Part shown: positions 6,591 to 14,333 of the stretch, one piece after another
How the letters are laid out: the number at the start of each line of letters is the position of its first letter
Position numbering within the stretch: position 1 is the stretch's first letter
Virus record (IMG/VR): IMGVR_UViG_3300035698_012572
Coordinates: 1-27,893 of that record
Strand: one strand, 5' to 3'
Origin: a virus
Length of the DNA stretch: 27,893 nucleotides
Translations under genes and position numbers: made by a program
The notes under the pieces: generated by a model
Seen by the model: the letters and a program-made list of their open reading frames with translations, nothing else
What the model was told of the DNA's origin: nothing
Databases searched by the model: none

Positions 6591-7682
6591 ATGACATCCC
6601 TTGCAGCTATACATAGAGCTAGAAGGCACTCCTTAATGGCCAACAGGGGCCATTCTGGGGCTTGTAGCCATGCTCTAGCCACCAATGCAGCCCTCAAAGT
6701 GGACCCAACCCGTACTTTGACCCTCAGAAAGGCATTCGTGAGGGAGACCAGCAGACGGTTCAGGACCATGAAGGCTCTCATCTGGGATGCCATTGTGGTC
6801 AAGGATATCTTCGGTCTCCTGGAGAAGGACAATCCTTTCGGGCTCATAGCTACCAACGCCGACAGCAAGCTTCCCACCAGGGCCTTTCAGTTCAACACCA
6901 ACCCGGAGAAGGTCAAGGGCTTCATGGAGTGGCTCCATACAAACAACAACCTGGAGATCCTTAAGATCCCCGCAGGAGTCCCCAGGACGGCAGTGGGGGA
7001 TGTTGCCTGGGCCAACACATATATTGACTCCGCCTACAAGAAGGGCATGAAGAGGGCAGACGCTGAGCTCCTCAAGGCAGGGGTGACCCCTTCCAAGGTA
7101 ACCGGGCTGGAGCAAAGAGCTTTTGGAATCGATGCGAGGTTCAACCTCCCTATCCACGCGGATAAAGTCGGCCTCATCTATACAAGGGTGTACTCCGAAC
7201 TGAAGGGAGTGACGGATCAAATGGAGGACCTGATAAGCAGAAGTCTTGCTGAGGGTCTAGCAGAGGGGAGAAATCCCCGGCAGATTGCTCGAATCCTCCT
7301 AAATCGTATCGAACAGGCTGGGGGAGACCTGGCCATAGTGGATTCACGTGGGACGCCAATGAGAGCCCTGACACGCGCCCGAATCATAGCCCGCACTGAG
7401 GTCATCCGGGCGCACCACGTAGCCACTATCAACACCTACCGGGAAGCCGGTCTGGCAGGAGTCATGGTCAAGGCGGAGTGGGCCACAGCAAATGATGGAA
7501 GAGTCTGCCCTGATTGTGAGGGCATGGAAGGATTGATCTTTGAACTGGATGTGATAGAGGGGCTCATCCCCCTGCACCCCCAGTGCCGATGTGTGGCCCT
7601 CCCTTACCTGGGCCCCTTTGATAAGTTGGTAGAAATAGAGCCAGGTATATTTGAAGTAGAAGCCGCAAGCATAGGAGCCTAA
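6591..7682 (+). CDS. Head morphogenesis protein (SPP1 gp7 / Mu F-like minor head protein)
   Basis: 363 aa. The C-terminal third carries the signature of the PF04233 family: RIIARTEVIRAHHVATINTY at about residues 262-281, then DGRVCPDCEGMEG near 302 and PLHPQCRC near 327, with four Cys that may bind metal. The N-terminal part is basic with a helical segment. These proteins attach to the portal and ride in the capsid during assembly, sometimes entering the cell with DNA. The ATG directly follows the portal stop (TAGATG), with GGAG in front, so it is coupled to portal translation. Confidence 0.88.
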   Translation: MTSLAAIHRARRHSLMANRGHSGACSHALATNAALKVDPTRTLTLRKAFVRETSRRFRTMKALIWDAIVVKDIFGLLEKDNPFGLIATNADSKLPTRAFQFNTNPEKVKGFMEWLHTNNNLEILKIPAGVPRTAVGDVAWANTYIDSAYKKGMKRADAELLKAGVTPSKVTGLEQRAFGIDARFNLPIHADKVGLIYTRVYSELKGVTDQMEDLISRSLAEGLAEGRNPRQIARILLNRIEQAGGDLAIVDSRGTPMRALTRARIIARTEVIRAHHVATINTYREAGLAGVMVKAEWATANDGRVCPDCEGMEGLIFELDVIEGLIPLHPQCRCVALPYLGPFDKLVEIEPGIFEVEAASIGA

Positions 7683-7684
7683 CC

Positions 7685-7843
7685 ATGGCACGGACAAAGA
7701 GAGCGAATAAGCCGATGATGAAGAGCATCCCAGGAGATTGCAATAGGATAGCCCAGGACAGGGCTTCAAGCCGTTCCGGCGCTCCTACCCAGGAGTATCG
7801 CGACGGGCACGATGCCATCAATTGGAATTCAAAGAGGAAGTAG
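7685..7843 (+). CDS. Hypothetical 52-aa basic protein
   Basis: A frame from ATG at 7685 to TAG at 7841-7843 fills the gap between the minor head protein and the protease. TAGGAG lies about eight bases before the ATG. The product is basic at the N terminus (MARTKRANKPMMKS) and contains a short TQEYRDGHDAINWN stretch; no domain is recognised. It is the only frame with a ribosome site in this gap. Confidence 0.55.
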   Translation: MARTKRANKPMMKSIPGDCNRIAQDRASSRSGAPTQEYRDGHDAINWNSKRK

Positions 7844-7845
7844 CC

Positions 7846-9555
7846 ATGAAGAAGAGCAGAGATCCATCAGTGTTGATAGAGGAAGCCCTGGAGGCAGTGA
7901 AGGGAAATGTCAAGCCGGCAGTTATCCCTGATACCAATCTCAAGCTCCCTGCCTCCTACCAGGCCCTCAGCATTAACCTGGAAGAGGGAACAGTGGGTAA
8001 GGCCGGAAGCATAGGTCTCCGCCACCTCATGAGCAATCTGGTGACTTCCCAAGTCCTGGGGGATACGGATTACTTGGTCATCCCAACCGTCCTGATCTGT
8101 GAGGGAGTCCACAACCTCATCTTCTACCCCGCCTCGGAGCTTGCCAAGTTCCCGGACAGCTGGGCAGGGGAGCCGGTAGTGGTCACCAACACGGGCCATC
8201 CGCAGAATGCCTTTGGGGAGCCCATCACGGCCAACCAGCCTGAGATCTTCGAGGGGCAGACGGTAGGCCAGCTCTTTAATGTGAATTATGATCCCATCAC
8301 CACCAAGCTCCATGCTGAGGTATGGGTGGATGTGAACAAGTGCGCCCTGGTGGCGCCGGATGTCCTGCTGAAGCTGCAGAACAATGAGAACATAGATGTG
8401 AGTACCGGGCTGTTCACGGAGTGCGATGGCATAGCCGGCAATTGGAGTGGGGAAAAGTATCTGGGAACGGTCTTCAACTACCGTCCGGATCACTTGGCCC
8501 TCCTCCCCAATGATAGTGGTGCCTGTAGTTGGATAGATGGAGCAGGCCTTGCGAGAAATAAAGACACAGGAGGAGGGGATGAGGTGAAAGGAAAAGAGGA
8601 AAGTAGGCTGAGGATGTTCCTGCGCAATGTCAAGGACAAGCTGCCCACGTTCGGATTCAAGGTGAACGAGCTCAGCCACAGTGACATTTGGCAGGAGTTG
8701 AATCAAGCCGTCAAGGTGAAGATCCAGCCCGGAGACAATGAGTGGGTCTGGGTGCGGGATGTGTTTGACAAGAAGTTCGTGTACGAGTTCGAGACCAATG
8801 ACAACGGCATCTTATTCTTCGAGCAAGGCTACGCCATTACTGCCGACGACAAGGTGGAGCTGGTGGGGGATGCTATCGAAGTCAGGATGGTGCAGGAATT
8901 CGTGCCGGTGGTGAATGAAGAAAATAACGATGATGTTCCTGGTGGTCAGGGCGACATCAAACCAAAAGGAGGCTCTGTCATGGACAGAACCAAATCCATA
9001 GAAGCTCTGATTGCGAATAAAAGCGGTTGGGGTGAGAAAGACAAGGAAGTGCTCGTCGGTCTGACCGATGAGGCTTTCGCGACTGTTCTGAAGGGCGCAG
9101 GCCTTACAGACAACGGGGACCCGGTAACGGAGCCCAAAGTGGACGAGCCGAAAGTCGACGAACCTAAAGTCGATGAGCCCAAGGTGAATGTTGACGAGCC
9201 CAAAGTCGACGAGCCAAAGGTTGACGCTCCGAAAGAGGCAACGCCTCAGACGCTCCAGGAGCTGTATGACAACAGCGAGGAAGGGCCTCTGAAGTCATCC
9301 CTGAAAGCATTGATGGACCAGAATAAGGCCATCAAGGATGGGATGATTGCCGATTTGGTCGGCAATGCGGCTTGTCCGTTCACCCCGGAGCAGCTCAGCG
9401 TGAAGAGCGTTGATGAGCTCCAAGGTCTTCTCCAGCTTGCTGGGTCGAAGAAGTCCGCGAATGATTATTCCGCACAGGCGCCGGCAGTGGTAGTTAATAC
9501 CCAGGCCGATGGTGTGCCGGATATGCCTCAGCTGTGTCCTGAGAAAAAGGACTAA
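7846..9555 (+). CDS. Prohead protease-scaffold fusion (DUF2213-like)
   Basis: 569 aa. Residues about 40-235 resemble DUF2213-type capsid maturation proteases: TNTGHPQNAFGEP with His118, NIDVSTGLF with Ser186, and NYRPDHLALLPNDSGACS with His216, a plausible His/Ser catalytic set by analogy with herpesvirus-type prohead proteases (not proven here). Residues 240-378 are a less familiar insert with a beta-rich segment. Residues 379-569 are scaffold-like: acidic, with six EPKVD-type repeats and helical ends. I chose ATG 7846, which follows GAGGAAG, over the in-frame ATG at 7822 that lies inside the previous gene. It sits directly upstream of decoration and capsid genes, as expected. Confidence 0.75.
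   Translation: MKKSRDPSVLIEEALEAVKGNVKPAVIPDTNLKLPASYQALSINLEEGTVGKAGSIGLRHLMSNLVTSQVLGDTDYLVIPTVLICEGVHNLIFYPASELAKFPDSWAGEPVVVTNTGHPQNAFGEPITANQPEIFEGQTVGQLFNVNYDPITTKLHAEVWVDVNKCALVAPDVLLKLQNNENIDVSTGLFTECDGIAGNWSGEKYLGTVFNYRPDHLALLPNDSGACSWIDGAGLARNKDTGGGDEVKGKEESRLRMFLRNVKDKLPTFGFKVNELSHSDIWQELNQAVKVKIQPGDNEWVWVRDVFDKKFVYEFETNDNGILFFEQGYAITADDKVELVGDAIEVRMVQEFVPVVNEENNDDVPGGQGDIKPKGGSVMDRTKSIEALIANKSGWGEKDKEVLVGLTDEAFATVLKGAGLTDNGDPVTEPKVDEPKVDEPKVDEPKVNVDEPKVDEPKVDAPKEATPQTLQELYDNSEEGPLKSSLKALMDQNKAIKDGMIADLVGNAACPFTPEQLSVKSVDELQGLLQLAGSKKSANDYSAQAPAVVVNTQADGVPDMPQLCPEKKD
8980..9555 (+). CDS. Nested in-frame scaffold protein (internal start)
   Basis: Inside the protease-scaffold gene, AAAAGGAGG followed nine bases later by ATG at 8980 forms a near-perfect translation start in the same frame. 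It would yield a separate 191-aa protein beginning MDRTKSIEALIANKSGWGEK, without the protease domain. The arrangement matches the lambda C/Nu3 design, in which the scaffold is made from an internal start of the protease gene at much higher copy number. The product is acidic, has the EPKVD repeat tract near its middle, and ends in a possible capsid-binding tail. Expression from this start is inferred. Confidence 0.65.
   Translation: MDRTKSIEALIANKSGWGEKDKEVLVGLTDEAFATVLKGAGLTDNGDPVTEPKVDEPKVDEPKVDEPKVNVDEPKVDEPKVDAPKEATPQTLQELYDNSEEGPLKSSLKALMDQNKAIKDGMIADLVGNAACPFTPEQLSVKSVDELQGLLQLAGSKKSANDYSAQAPAVVVNTQADGVPDMPQLCPEKKD
9130..9225 (+). repeat. Six tandem EPKVD codon repeats (15-bp units)
   Basis: Five 15-bp units and one 21-bp unit encode EPKVD six times (one as EPKVNVD). 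Third-codon positions differ between units while the amino acids are kept, so selection on the protein is likely. The tract would act as a flexible acidic spacer between helices of the scaffold region. Confidence 0.9.
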
Positions 9556-9561
9556 CCAAAG

Positions 9562-9593
9562 TTGGGTTGAAGTAAACCTGATCGAGATATAAA
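9562..9593 (+). promoter_or_regulatory. Possible weak promoter before decoration and capsid genes
   Basis: The 51-bp gap after the scaffold contains TTGAAG at 9567-9572 and TATAAA at 9588-9593, a -35/-10 like pair with a short 15-bp spacer. It precedes GGAGG and the decoration gene. The spacer is shorter than optimal, so this is a tentative call; a local promoter would help supply the abundant decoration and capsid proteins. Confidence 0.25.
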
Positions 9594-9606
9594 GGAGGGC
9601 ACAAAC

Positions 9607-10071
9607 ATGCCAGCACGGAATTCGATCATAGTGAAACAGGAGACCGGGGAGCAGTATGAGGCGGTAGCGAATGCGGCCATATACCCCGGACAGCTTGTTG
9701 AAGAGCTTTCCACTGCGAAGGTTCAGAAGCAGGCCACGGCGGCTGCGGTAGTCCAGAAGATGTTCGCCATCGAGGACTACGTGCAGGGGAATGAGATCAG
9801 CGACGTCTACGCGGCTGCGGCCAGGGTCTTCATGCGGTGCTACGGCTCCGGTGAAGAGGTCTATGCTATCCTGGCGGATGGCGAGAATGCCGCGATAGGT
9901 GACAGGCTGGAGTCCAATGGAGGTGGAGAACTGCGTGTGCAGGATACCAGCTCGGACGGTTCCATCACGAACCCTGAAGCGCTCATAGCGTTTGCACGTG
10001 AAGCAGTTGATGCCAGTGATTCGGCAGCAATGGCTCTGGCGTCCAGGCGGCTTGTTGTACGTATTGCGTAA
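9607..10071 (+). CDS. Capsid decoration-like protein
   Basis: 154 aa between scaffold and major capsid protein, the usual place for a head decoration or stabilisation protein. The pattern PARNSIIVKQETGEQYEAVA, then AIYPGQLVE, then KMFAIEDYVQGNEISDVYAA matches small beta-rich phage capsid-associated proteins that I recognise by pattern but cannot tie to a named family. The C-terminal part (GDRLESNGGGELRVQD and an Ala/Ser-rich end) fits that group too. AAAGGAGGG eight bases before ATG is a very strong ribosome site, in line with high expression. Confidence 0.65.
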   Translation: MPARNSIIVKQETGEQYEAVANAAIYPGQLVEELSTAKVQKQATAAAVVQKMFAIEDYVQGNEISDVYAAAARVFMRCYGSGEEVYAILADGENAAIGDRLESNGGGELRVQDTSSDGSITNPEALIAFAREAVDASDSAAMALASRRLVVRIA

Positions 10072-10115
10072 CCATCGCAATCTTAACCGAGAAGAAAAGA
10101 AGGAGGACCAATATC

Positions 10116-11108
10116 ATGGACCCACAACTTCTCGCACTGATAGAGGCAAATGGCGGCGTGATGCCAACACAGGCGCAACTGCTCCTGAACACGCAGTCAT
10201 GGGGTGCCTTGCGCACCAACGGGACTCTCCGCAAGGATGAGTGGCTCGTACTGGACACAGCGATCATCAAATCATCCCAGGACAGACTGGTGGGATATGC
10301 GGATGTGCTGATGGCTGGTTTGCGCAAAGTACTGCAGAATGGCTTGGGGACTTCGGTCATCGAGTCGGAGAACGTCAGCGATATGCAAGATGCTGAAATC
10401 ACGATGGACGGGGTAACCCGGGCTCGTAACGACGCGGTGAAGTATGCCACGGTCGGCCTGCCCTTGCCCTTCATCCAGAAGGAGTATCAGATCAGCATTC
10501 GTAAGCTGGCTTCGAGCCGCAACAGGGGTGAAGCCCTGGACACGACTCAGGCACAGCTCTCGGCCAAGAAGGTCGCCGATAAGCAGGAAGATATCCTGTT
10601 CAACGGAACAAGCCTGTTCAAGTATGCCGGATACATCATATACGGCTACACGGATTACCCTGACCGCAATACGGTCACGCTTTCCGAGAACTGGGATGCC
10701 GCCGGTAAGACTGGTGCTGAGGTCGTCGCCGACGTTCTCAACATGAAGCAGGAGAGCATCGAGGCGAAAAAGTACGGTCCCTGGAATCTCTACATTCCTA
10801 CGGCCTACGAGACGAAGTTGGATGAGGATTATTCAACGGCAAAGGGTAACAACACTATCCGCCAGCGAATCCTGGCCATCGAAGGCATCAACAGCGTCAA
10901 GGTCGCCGATAAGCTCACGGCCAACAACGTTGTCATGGTCCAGATGTCGGAAGACGTTGTGCGGATCGTGGAAGGCCTTCCTCTGACAAACGTGGAATGG
11001 GAGAGCAAGGGCTCAACAATCTTCCATTTCAAGATCATGACGATTTCCGTGCCGGAGATCAGGTCTGATCAGGACGGTAACAGTGGGGTGACTCACCTAG
11101 CCGCGTAA
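10116..11108 (+). CDS. Major capsid protein (encapsulin-like HK97 fold)
   Basis: 330 aa. The stretch GLPLPFIQKEYQISIRKLAS at about residues 113-132 followed by GEALDTTQAQLSAKKVADKQ and EDILFNG is the hallmark of encapsulin/linocin-related HK97-fold capsid proteins. The rest fits: a P-domain with SIEAKKYGPWNLYIPTAYE and a C-terminal IVEGLPLTNVEW strand. Position after scaffold and decoration genes and a strong AAGGAGG ribosome site nine bases upstream agree. Arg codons are mainly CGN (11 of 14 by hand count), unlike the AGG/AGA-rich portal, consistent with codon adaptation in the most abundant virion protein. A strong hairpin follows the stop. Confidence 0.9.
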   Translation: MDPQLLALIEANGGVMPTQAQLLLNTQSWGALRTNGTLRKDEWLVLDTAIIKSSQDRLVGYADVLMAGLRKVLQNGLGTSVIESENVSDMQDAEITMDGVTRARNDAVKYATVGLPLPFIQKEYQISIRKLASSRNRGEALDTTQAQLSAKKVADKQEDILFNGTSLFKYAGYIIYGYTDYPDRNTVTLSENWDAAGKTGAEVVADVLNMKQESIEAKKYGPWNLYIPTAYETKLDEDYSTAKGNNTIRQRILAIEGINSVKVADKLTANNVVMVQMSEDVVRIVEGLPLTNVEWESKGSTIFHFKIMTISVPEIRSDQDGNSGVTHLAA

Positions 11109-11117
11109 AGAAAACTG

Positions 11118-11149
11118 AGTGGGGCCCCCTAACCATGGGGGCCTCCACT
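11118..11149 (+). terminator. Strong GC-rich hairpin after the major capsid gene
   Basis: The left arm 11118-11129 (AGTGGGGCCCCC) pairs with 11137-11149 around a 7-base loop, giving about 12 bp with a single bulged T at 11144. There is no U-tract behind it, so it is not a classical intrinsic terminator. It may be a partial terminator, or a 3' stabiliser that protects capsid mRNA from decay. Confidence 0.6.
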
Positions 11150-11175
11150 TCTAACCAAGAAGGAATGAGGATATC

Positions 11176-11610
11176 ATGAAGTTCAGATTGCTACACGGAA
11201 GACACATGGAAGGTGGCTGCTCATTTGATGGCCGCGGAGACAAGAAGCCTATCATCGAATCGGACACGCCCCTTGATGTGGTATTTGCCAATAAGTTTAC
11301 CCAGGTGAGTGATGCTCTCCCGGCAGTCAACGGCAAGCCGATGCGAACCCCGTCGATCAAGGACCAGGCTGAGGAAAAGGTCCAGCAGGAGGTCCAGCAG
11401 GAAGAAGAGAAGGAATCGGAAGTGGATAAAACTCCCGAACCTGTCATGACGCTCAAGGCCATTCACAAGGGCAGAGGGCGCTGGGACGTGGTCAAGGTCA
11501 TTGATGGGGAAGTGACTGACGAATGTGTGAACGAGGAATTTCTGAAGAAGGCCGGAGCCACCGAGATGGTGGAAGCCGGATACAAACCCGAATACGACGA
11601 AGAGGATTAA
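11176..11610 (+). CDS. Unknown protein after the capsid gene
   Basis: 144 aa in two parts. The N-terminal 45 residues (KFRLLHGRHMEGG, then TPLDVVFANKFTQV) follow a pattern seen in small phage proteins encoded after the capsid gene. Residues about 60-88 are a Glu/Gln/Lys-rich linker (QQEVQQEEEKE), and the C-terminal part (LKAIHKGRGRWDVVKVIDGE and following) is a small beta hairpin with an acidic tail. The start at 11176 has AAGGAATGAGG in front. A head-assembly or connector role is suggested only by position; it is the last gene before the accessory cassette. Confidence 0.6.
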   Translation: MKFRLLHGRHMEGGCSFDGRGDKKPIIESDTPLDVVFANKFTQVSDALPAVNGKPMRTPSIKDQAEEKVQQEVQQEEEKESEVDKTPEPVMTLKAIHKGRGRWDVVKVIDGEVTDECVNEEFLKKAGATEMVEAGYKPEYDEED

Positions 11611-11617
11611 GGGTACG

Positions 11618-12292
11618 ATGATGACACAGTCTCCTCAGCTAAACAGTCCCTACTGGACCCCCGAAGCCATATGGGAAGGGGAGACTGTGTTTGTCATTGG
11701 TGGCGGGCCAAGCCTGCAGGGGTTTGATTGGACACCTTTCCATGATCGCAGGGTCCTGGGGATCAATGATGCTTTTAAGCTGGGGGTGTGGGTGGATGCC
11801 TGCATCTGGGGGGATAACAGGTGGTATGAGGTTTACAAAGAAGAGCTCCTGGCTTTCCCTCGCATGAAGATCTCCGTCCAGACTACACGACCCACGGGTG
11901 ACCCGTCTGTGAAGTGGATACGGAGAAGGCCCCTGGGATTGTTTACAGGTCCGCGGATAGGATGGAACTGGAGCACGGGTGGAGCAGCCATCAATGTGGC
12001 CTTGAAGATGGGGGCCAAGAATGTGGTGTTGTTGGGGTACGATATGAAGCAAGGCCCCAAGGGGGAGCGCAATTGGCATCGTAATGATATAGACACCATT
12101 CCATTGGATTACAAGGAGGATCCAGAGGGCAAGACTTCTCTGGATTTGTTTCGGGAGGGGTTTGAGAGAATAGCCAAGGACCTGCCTGATATGTATCCGG
12201 GGTGCAAGGTTCTTAATGCCGGCCCTGACAGTGCTTTGAATTGTTTTGAGAGAGTAGTTTACACTTTACCAAGAGTGGAGCAGGTAGCATGA
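11618..12292 (+). CDS. DUF115-like (MptE/sialyltransferase-fold) protein
   Basis: 224 aa. The N-terminal VFVIGGGPSL (residues 24-33), GINDAFKLG, and DACIWGDNRWY look like the Rossmann-type nucleotide-binding core of DUF115 and related sialyltransferase-like proteins. Later STGGAAINVALKMGAKNVVL (119-138) followed by LLGYDM and His154 matches the second half of that fold. DUF115 proteins are linked to glycosylation of surface structures, for example flagellin modification. The exact reaction here is unknown. It opens the accessory cassette, begins with a double ATG at 11618/11621, and its end overlaps the sulfotransferase start by four bases (ATGA). Confidence 0.65.
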   Translation: MMTQSPQLNSPYWTPEAIWEGETVFVIGGGPSLQGFDWTPFHDRRVLGINDAFKLGVWVDACIWGDNRWYEVYKEELLAFPRMKISVQTTRPTGDPSVKWIRRRPLGLFTGPRIGWNWSTGGAAINVALKMGAKNVVLLGYDMKQGPKGERNWHRNDIDTIPLDYKEDPEGKTSLDLFREGFERIAKDLPDMYPGCKVLNAGPDSALNCFERVVYTLPRVEQVA

Positions 12293-13083
12293 ATGACCCC
12301 ATATTCATTTTGAGTGCAGGGCCACGATGCGGGAGTACATGGCTTCAACGTATACTCACTTCTACCAAAGGGGTGTTTATCTGGGGGGAGTCCTTCCACC
12401 TGTGGCCTATAGACAATAGTCTAATCACGCCGGACACTCCGAATGTGGCCCGGGTGAATGATGTGCATTACTTCCGAGAGCATGGAGCTGATATGTGGAT
12501 GGCTACAATCAAACCCACTCTCCAAGACCACATGGACGGTTGGAAGACCATGCTTGAAAGAATTTATGGTGAGCCGGCAGAACGTGAGGGGTTTTCCCGC
12601 TGGGGAATGAAGGAAACCAAGTGGGAGCCGTTCGCCCCTAATTTCATAATGAGCATGTGGCCTGATGCCAAGATCATTTTCATCATTCGCAATTTCCGAT
12701 CCACCTACATGAGCCAGTTCAAGAACCGTGAACCAAAAGAAAGCCAGAACAGTAACCGGGAAAGTGACCTTGATATATTTGCTGCTCAATATGCTGGTCA
12801 GCTCCAGGAGATTTGTAAGTGGCAGGAGAATCCAAGATGTCGAACAATTAAGCATGAAGACCATGCTGGGGAAGGGGGCAGGGGGAAGGTTGCAGAATTA
12901 TTGAAGTGGTGTGGCCTTCCGGATGCCGATTGGGAGAAGGCCGGGACCAAGATCAGCTTTCATGAGTGGAGACCAGATCAGGACATCACCAAGTACAAGC
13001 CGCAGGACTTGGACTTCATGTGGGCGTACCGGGACCGGCTGGTTGATTTGAGTAAACAGTTTGGCTACGAGATAGGGATGTAA
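12289..13083 (+). CDS. Sulfotransferase (PAPS-dependent type)
   Basis: 264 aa, the size of single-domain sulfotransferases. The 5'-phosphosulfate loop is SAGPRCGSTWLQRIL at residues 9-23, and the 3'-phosphate-binding segment is KIIFIIRNFRSTYMSQF at about 128-144, both canonical for the fold that moves sulfate from PAPS to a hydroxyl or amine. A likely substrate is a carbohydrate or lipid, judged from neighbours; this is inference. It overlaps the upstream gene by four bases (ATGA), and its TAA shares a base with the ATG of the radical SAM gene. No truncation is visible. No PAPS-synthesis gene is present in the window, so it would draw on host PAPS. Confidence 0.85.
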   Translation: MNDPIFILSAGPRCGSTWLQRILTSTKGVFIWGESFHLWPIDNSLITPDTPNVARVNDVHYFREHGADMWMATIKPTLQDHMDGWKTMLERIYGEPAEREGFSRWGMKETKWEPFAPNFIMSMWPDAKIIFIIRNFRSTYMSQFKNREPKESQNSNRESDLDIFAAQYAGQLQEICKWQENPRCRTIKHEDHAGEGGRGKVAELLKWCGLPDADWEKAGTKISFHEWRPDQDITKYKPQDLDFMWAYRDRLVDLSKQFGYEIGM

Positions 13084-14333
13084 TGAAGATCACTTTTGTC
13101 ATACCGGATATGCTGTGGCTCTACAATTACAAGGAGCAATTCTCCCTGGGGATCTTGTACCTGTCCACCGTGCTCAAGGAAAAGGGCTGTCAGGTTGACA
13201 TCTATGATACAAACGTTCACCCCATTGAGGAGATACCCCATGCAGATGTATATGGCTTTTCCACGGTGCATGGGACTTACGAGAGCTGTGTGGAACTGGC
13301 CAAGGCCATCAAGGACATCCATCGGAGCTCCCAGTTGATTGTGGGAGGGGTCTATGCCAGCTTGAGCCCTATGGAAATCGATCCCGTCTTTGACTCCATC
13401 TTCGTGGGGGAGGCGGAAGAATCCATAATCAAGTATGTGAAGCATTTCAAATCCGGGCACCCGCTTGCGTTCTATCCAGCGCAGAAAGATGTCAACATCG
13501 ATGACTTGGTTCCGGATCGGTCCCTGCTCCCGGATGATTATGTCAGGACCCCATCCATTTTCACCAATGGCAAGATGTATGATGAGCACGGGTCCACCTC
13601 CATTATGTTCTCTCGTGGTTGCCCCTACAACTGTGCCTTCTGTGCCAGCCCAGGACTTTATGCCCATCGGGTACGCTTCAGGCCTGTACAGGGCATTGTG
13701 GACGAGGTAAAGGGCATCATAGACACTTACGGCATCCGACAGTTCAGGGTTCAGGACGATACCTTCACTGCCAACCAATCCCACTTCCTTGAGCTGGCCG
13801 CGGCCCTGGAGCCCTTGGGCATTTTCTATCGCTGCTCCACCCGGGCCAACCATGTGAATGAGAATGTGGCTCAGTGGCTGTACAGATCAGGATGCAGGGA
13901 AGTAGGCCTTGGCATTGAGGTGGCTGATGATGGGGTCCTCAAGAAGCTCAACAAGGGGACCACAGTCGAGCAGATGGAGAAGGCAGTTCACATCTTGAGG
14001 GGGGAGGGCCTCGTGGTCCGGAGCTTCTTCATGCTTGGGCTTCCCTTCGATACCCCCGAGACCATCCAGGCCAATATGGATTTCATCGACCGCAACAAAA
14101 TTGACAACGCTATGACCAGCAACTTCATTCCCTTCCCTGGGACGGAGATGTATAAACACCTTGGCCGCTTCAACATTAGAAGCATCAAGACAGATGGATT
14201 TACGTGCCTCAGTTTTGCCAGCCATATCAAGCTGGCCCCAAATATCCTGCGAATGGATATGACGGAGCAGGAGCACATCGAGATCATGAAAGTGTTCTAT
14301 GATTATATGATAAAGAAGGGGTTCATCCATTGA
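13083..14333 (+). CDS. Radical SAM protein with N-terminal B12-binding-like domain
   Basis: 416 aa. Residues 1 to about 125 form a Rossmann-like cobalamin-binding-type domain (LGILYLSTVLKEKGCQVDIY, then VGGVYASLSP at 87-96); the DxHxxG motif that supplies a cobalt ligand is absent, as in some members. The radical SAM core follows with CX3CX2C at C180, C184 and C187 (RGCPYNCAFC), binding a [4Fe-4S] cluster, then QDDTFTANQ and GIEVADDGVLKKLNKGT. Family members include C-methyltransferases and others acting on sugars, lipids or peptides; the reaction here is not predictable. The start overlaps the sulfotransferase stop (TAATG), and the gene ends by overlapping the next one as TTGA. Confidence 0.85.
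   Translation: MKITFVIPDMLWLYNYKEQFSLGILYLSTVLKEKGCQVDIYDTNVHPIEEIPHADVYGFSTVHGTYESCVELAKAIKDIHRSSQLIVGGVYASLSPMEIDPVFDSIFVGEAEESIIKYVKHFKSGHPLAFYPAQKDVNIDDLVPDRSLLPDDYVRTPSIFTNGKMYDEHGSTSIMFSRGCPYNCAFCASPGLYAHRVRFRPVQGIVDEVKGIIDTYGIRQFRVQDDTFTANQSHFLELAAALEPLGIFYRCSTRANHVNENVAQWLYRSGCREVGLGIEVADDGVLKKLNKGTTVEQMEKAVHILRGEGLVVRSFFMLGLPFDTPETIQANMDFIDRNKIDNAMTSNFIPFPGTEMYKHLGRFNIRSIKTDGFTCLSFASHIKLAPNILRMDMTEQEHIEIMKVFYDYMIKKGFIH

Noticed and set aside
9130-9225. Tandem 15-bp repeats resembling a short CRISPR-like array
   Set aside because: No spacers, in-frame codon repeats only, inside a clear coding region.
13065-13853. 262-aa minus-strand frame opposite the radical SAM gene
   Set aside because: Opposite a strongly supported gene with intact catalytic Cys; no start signal on the minus strand.
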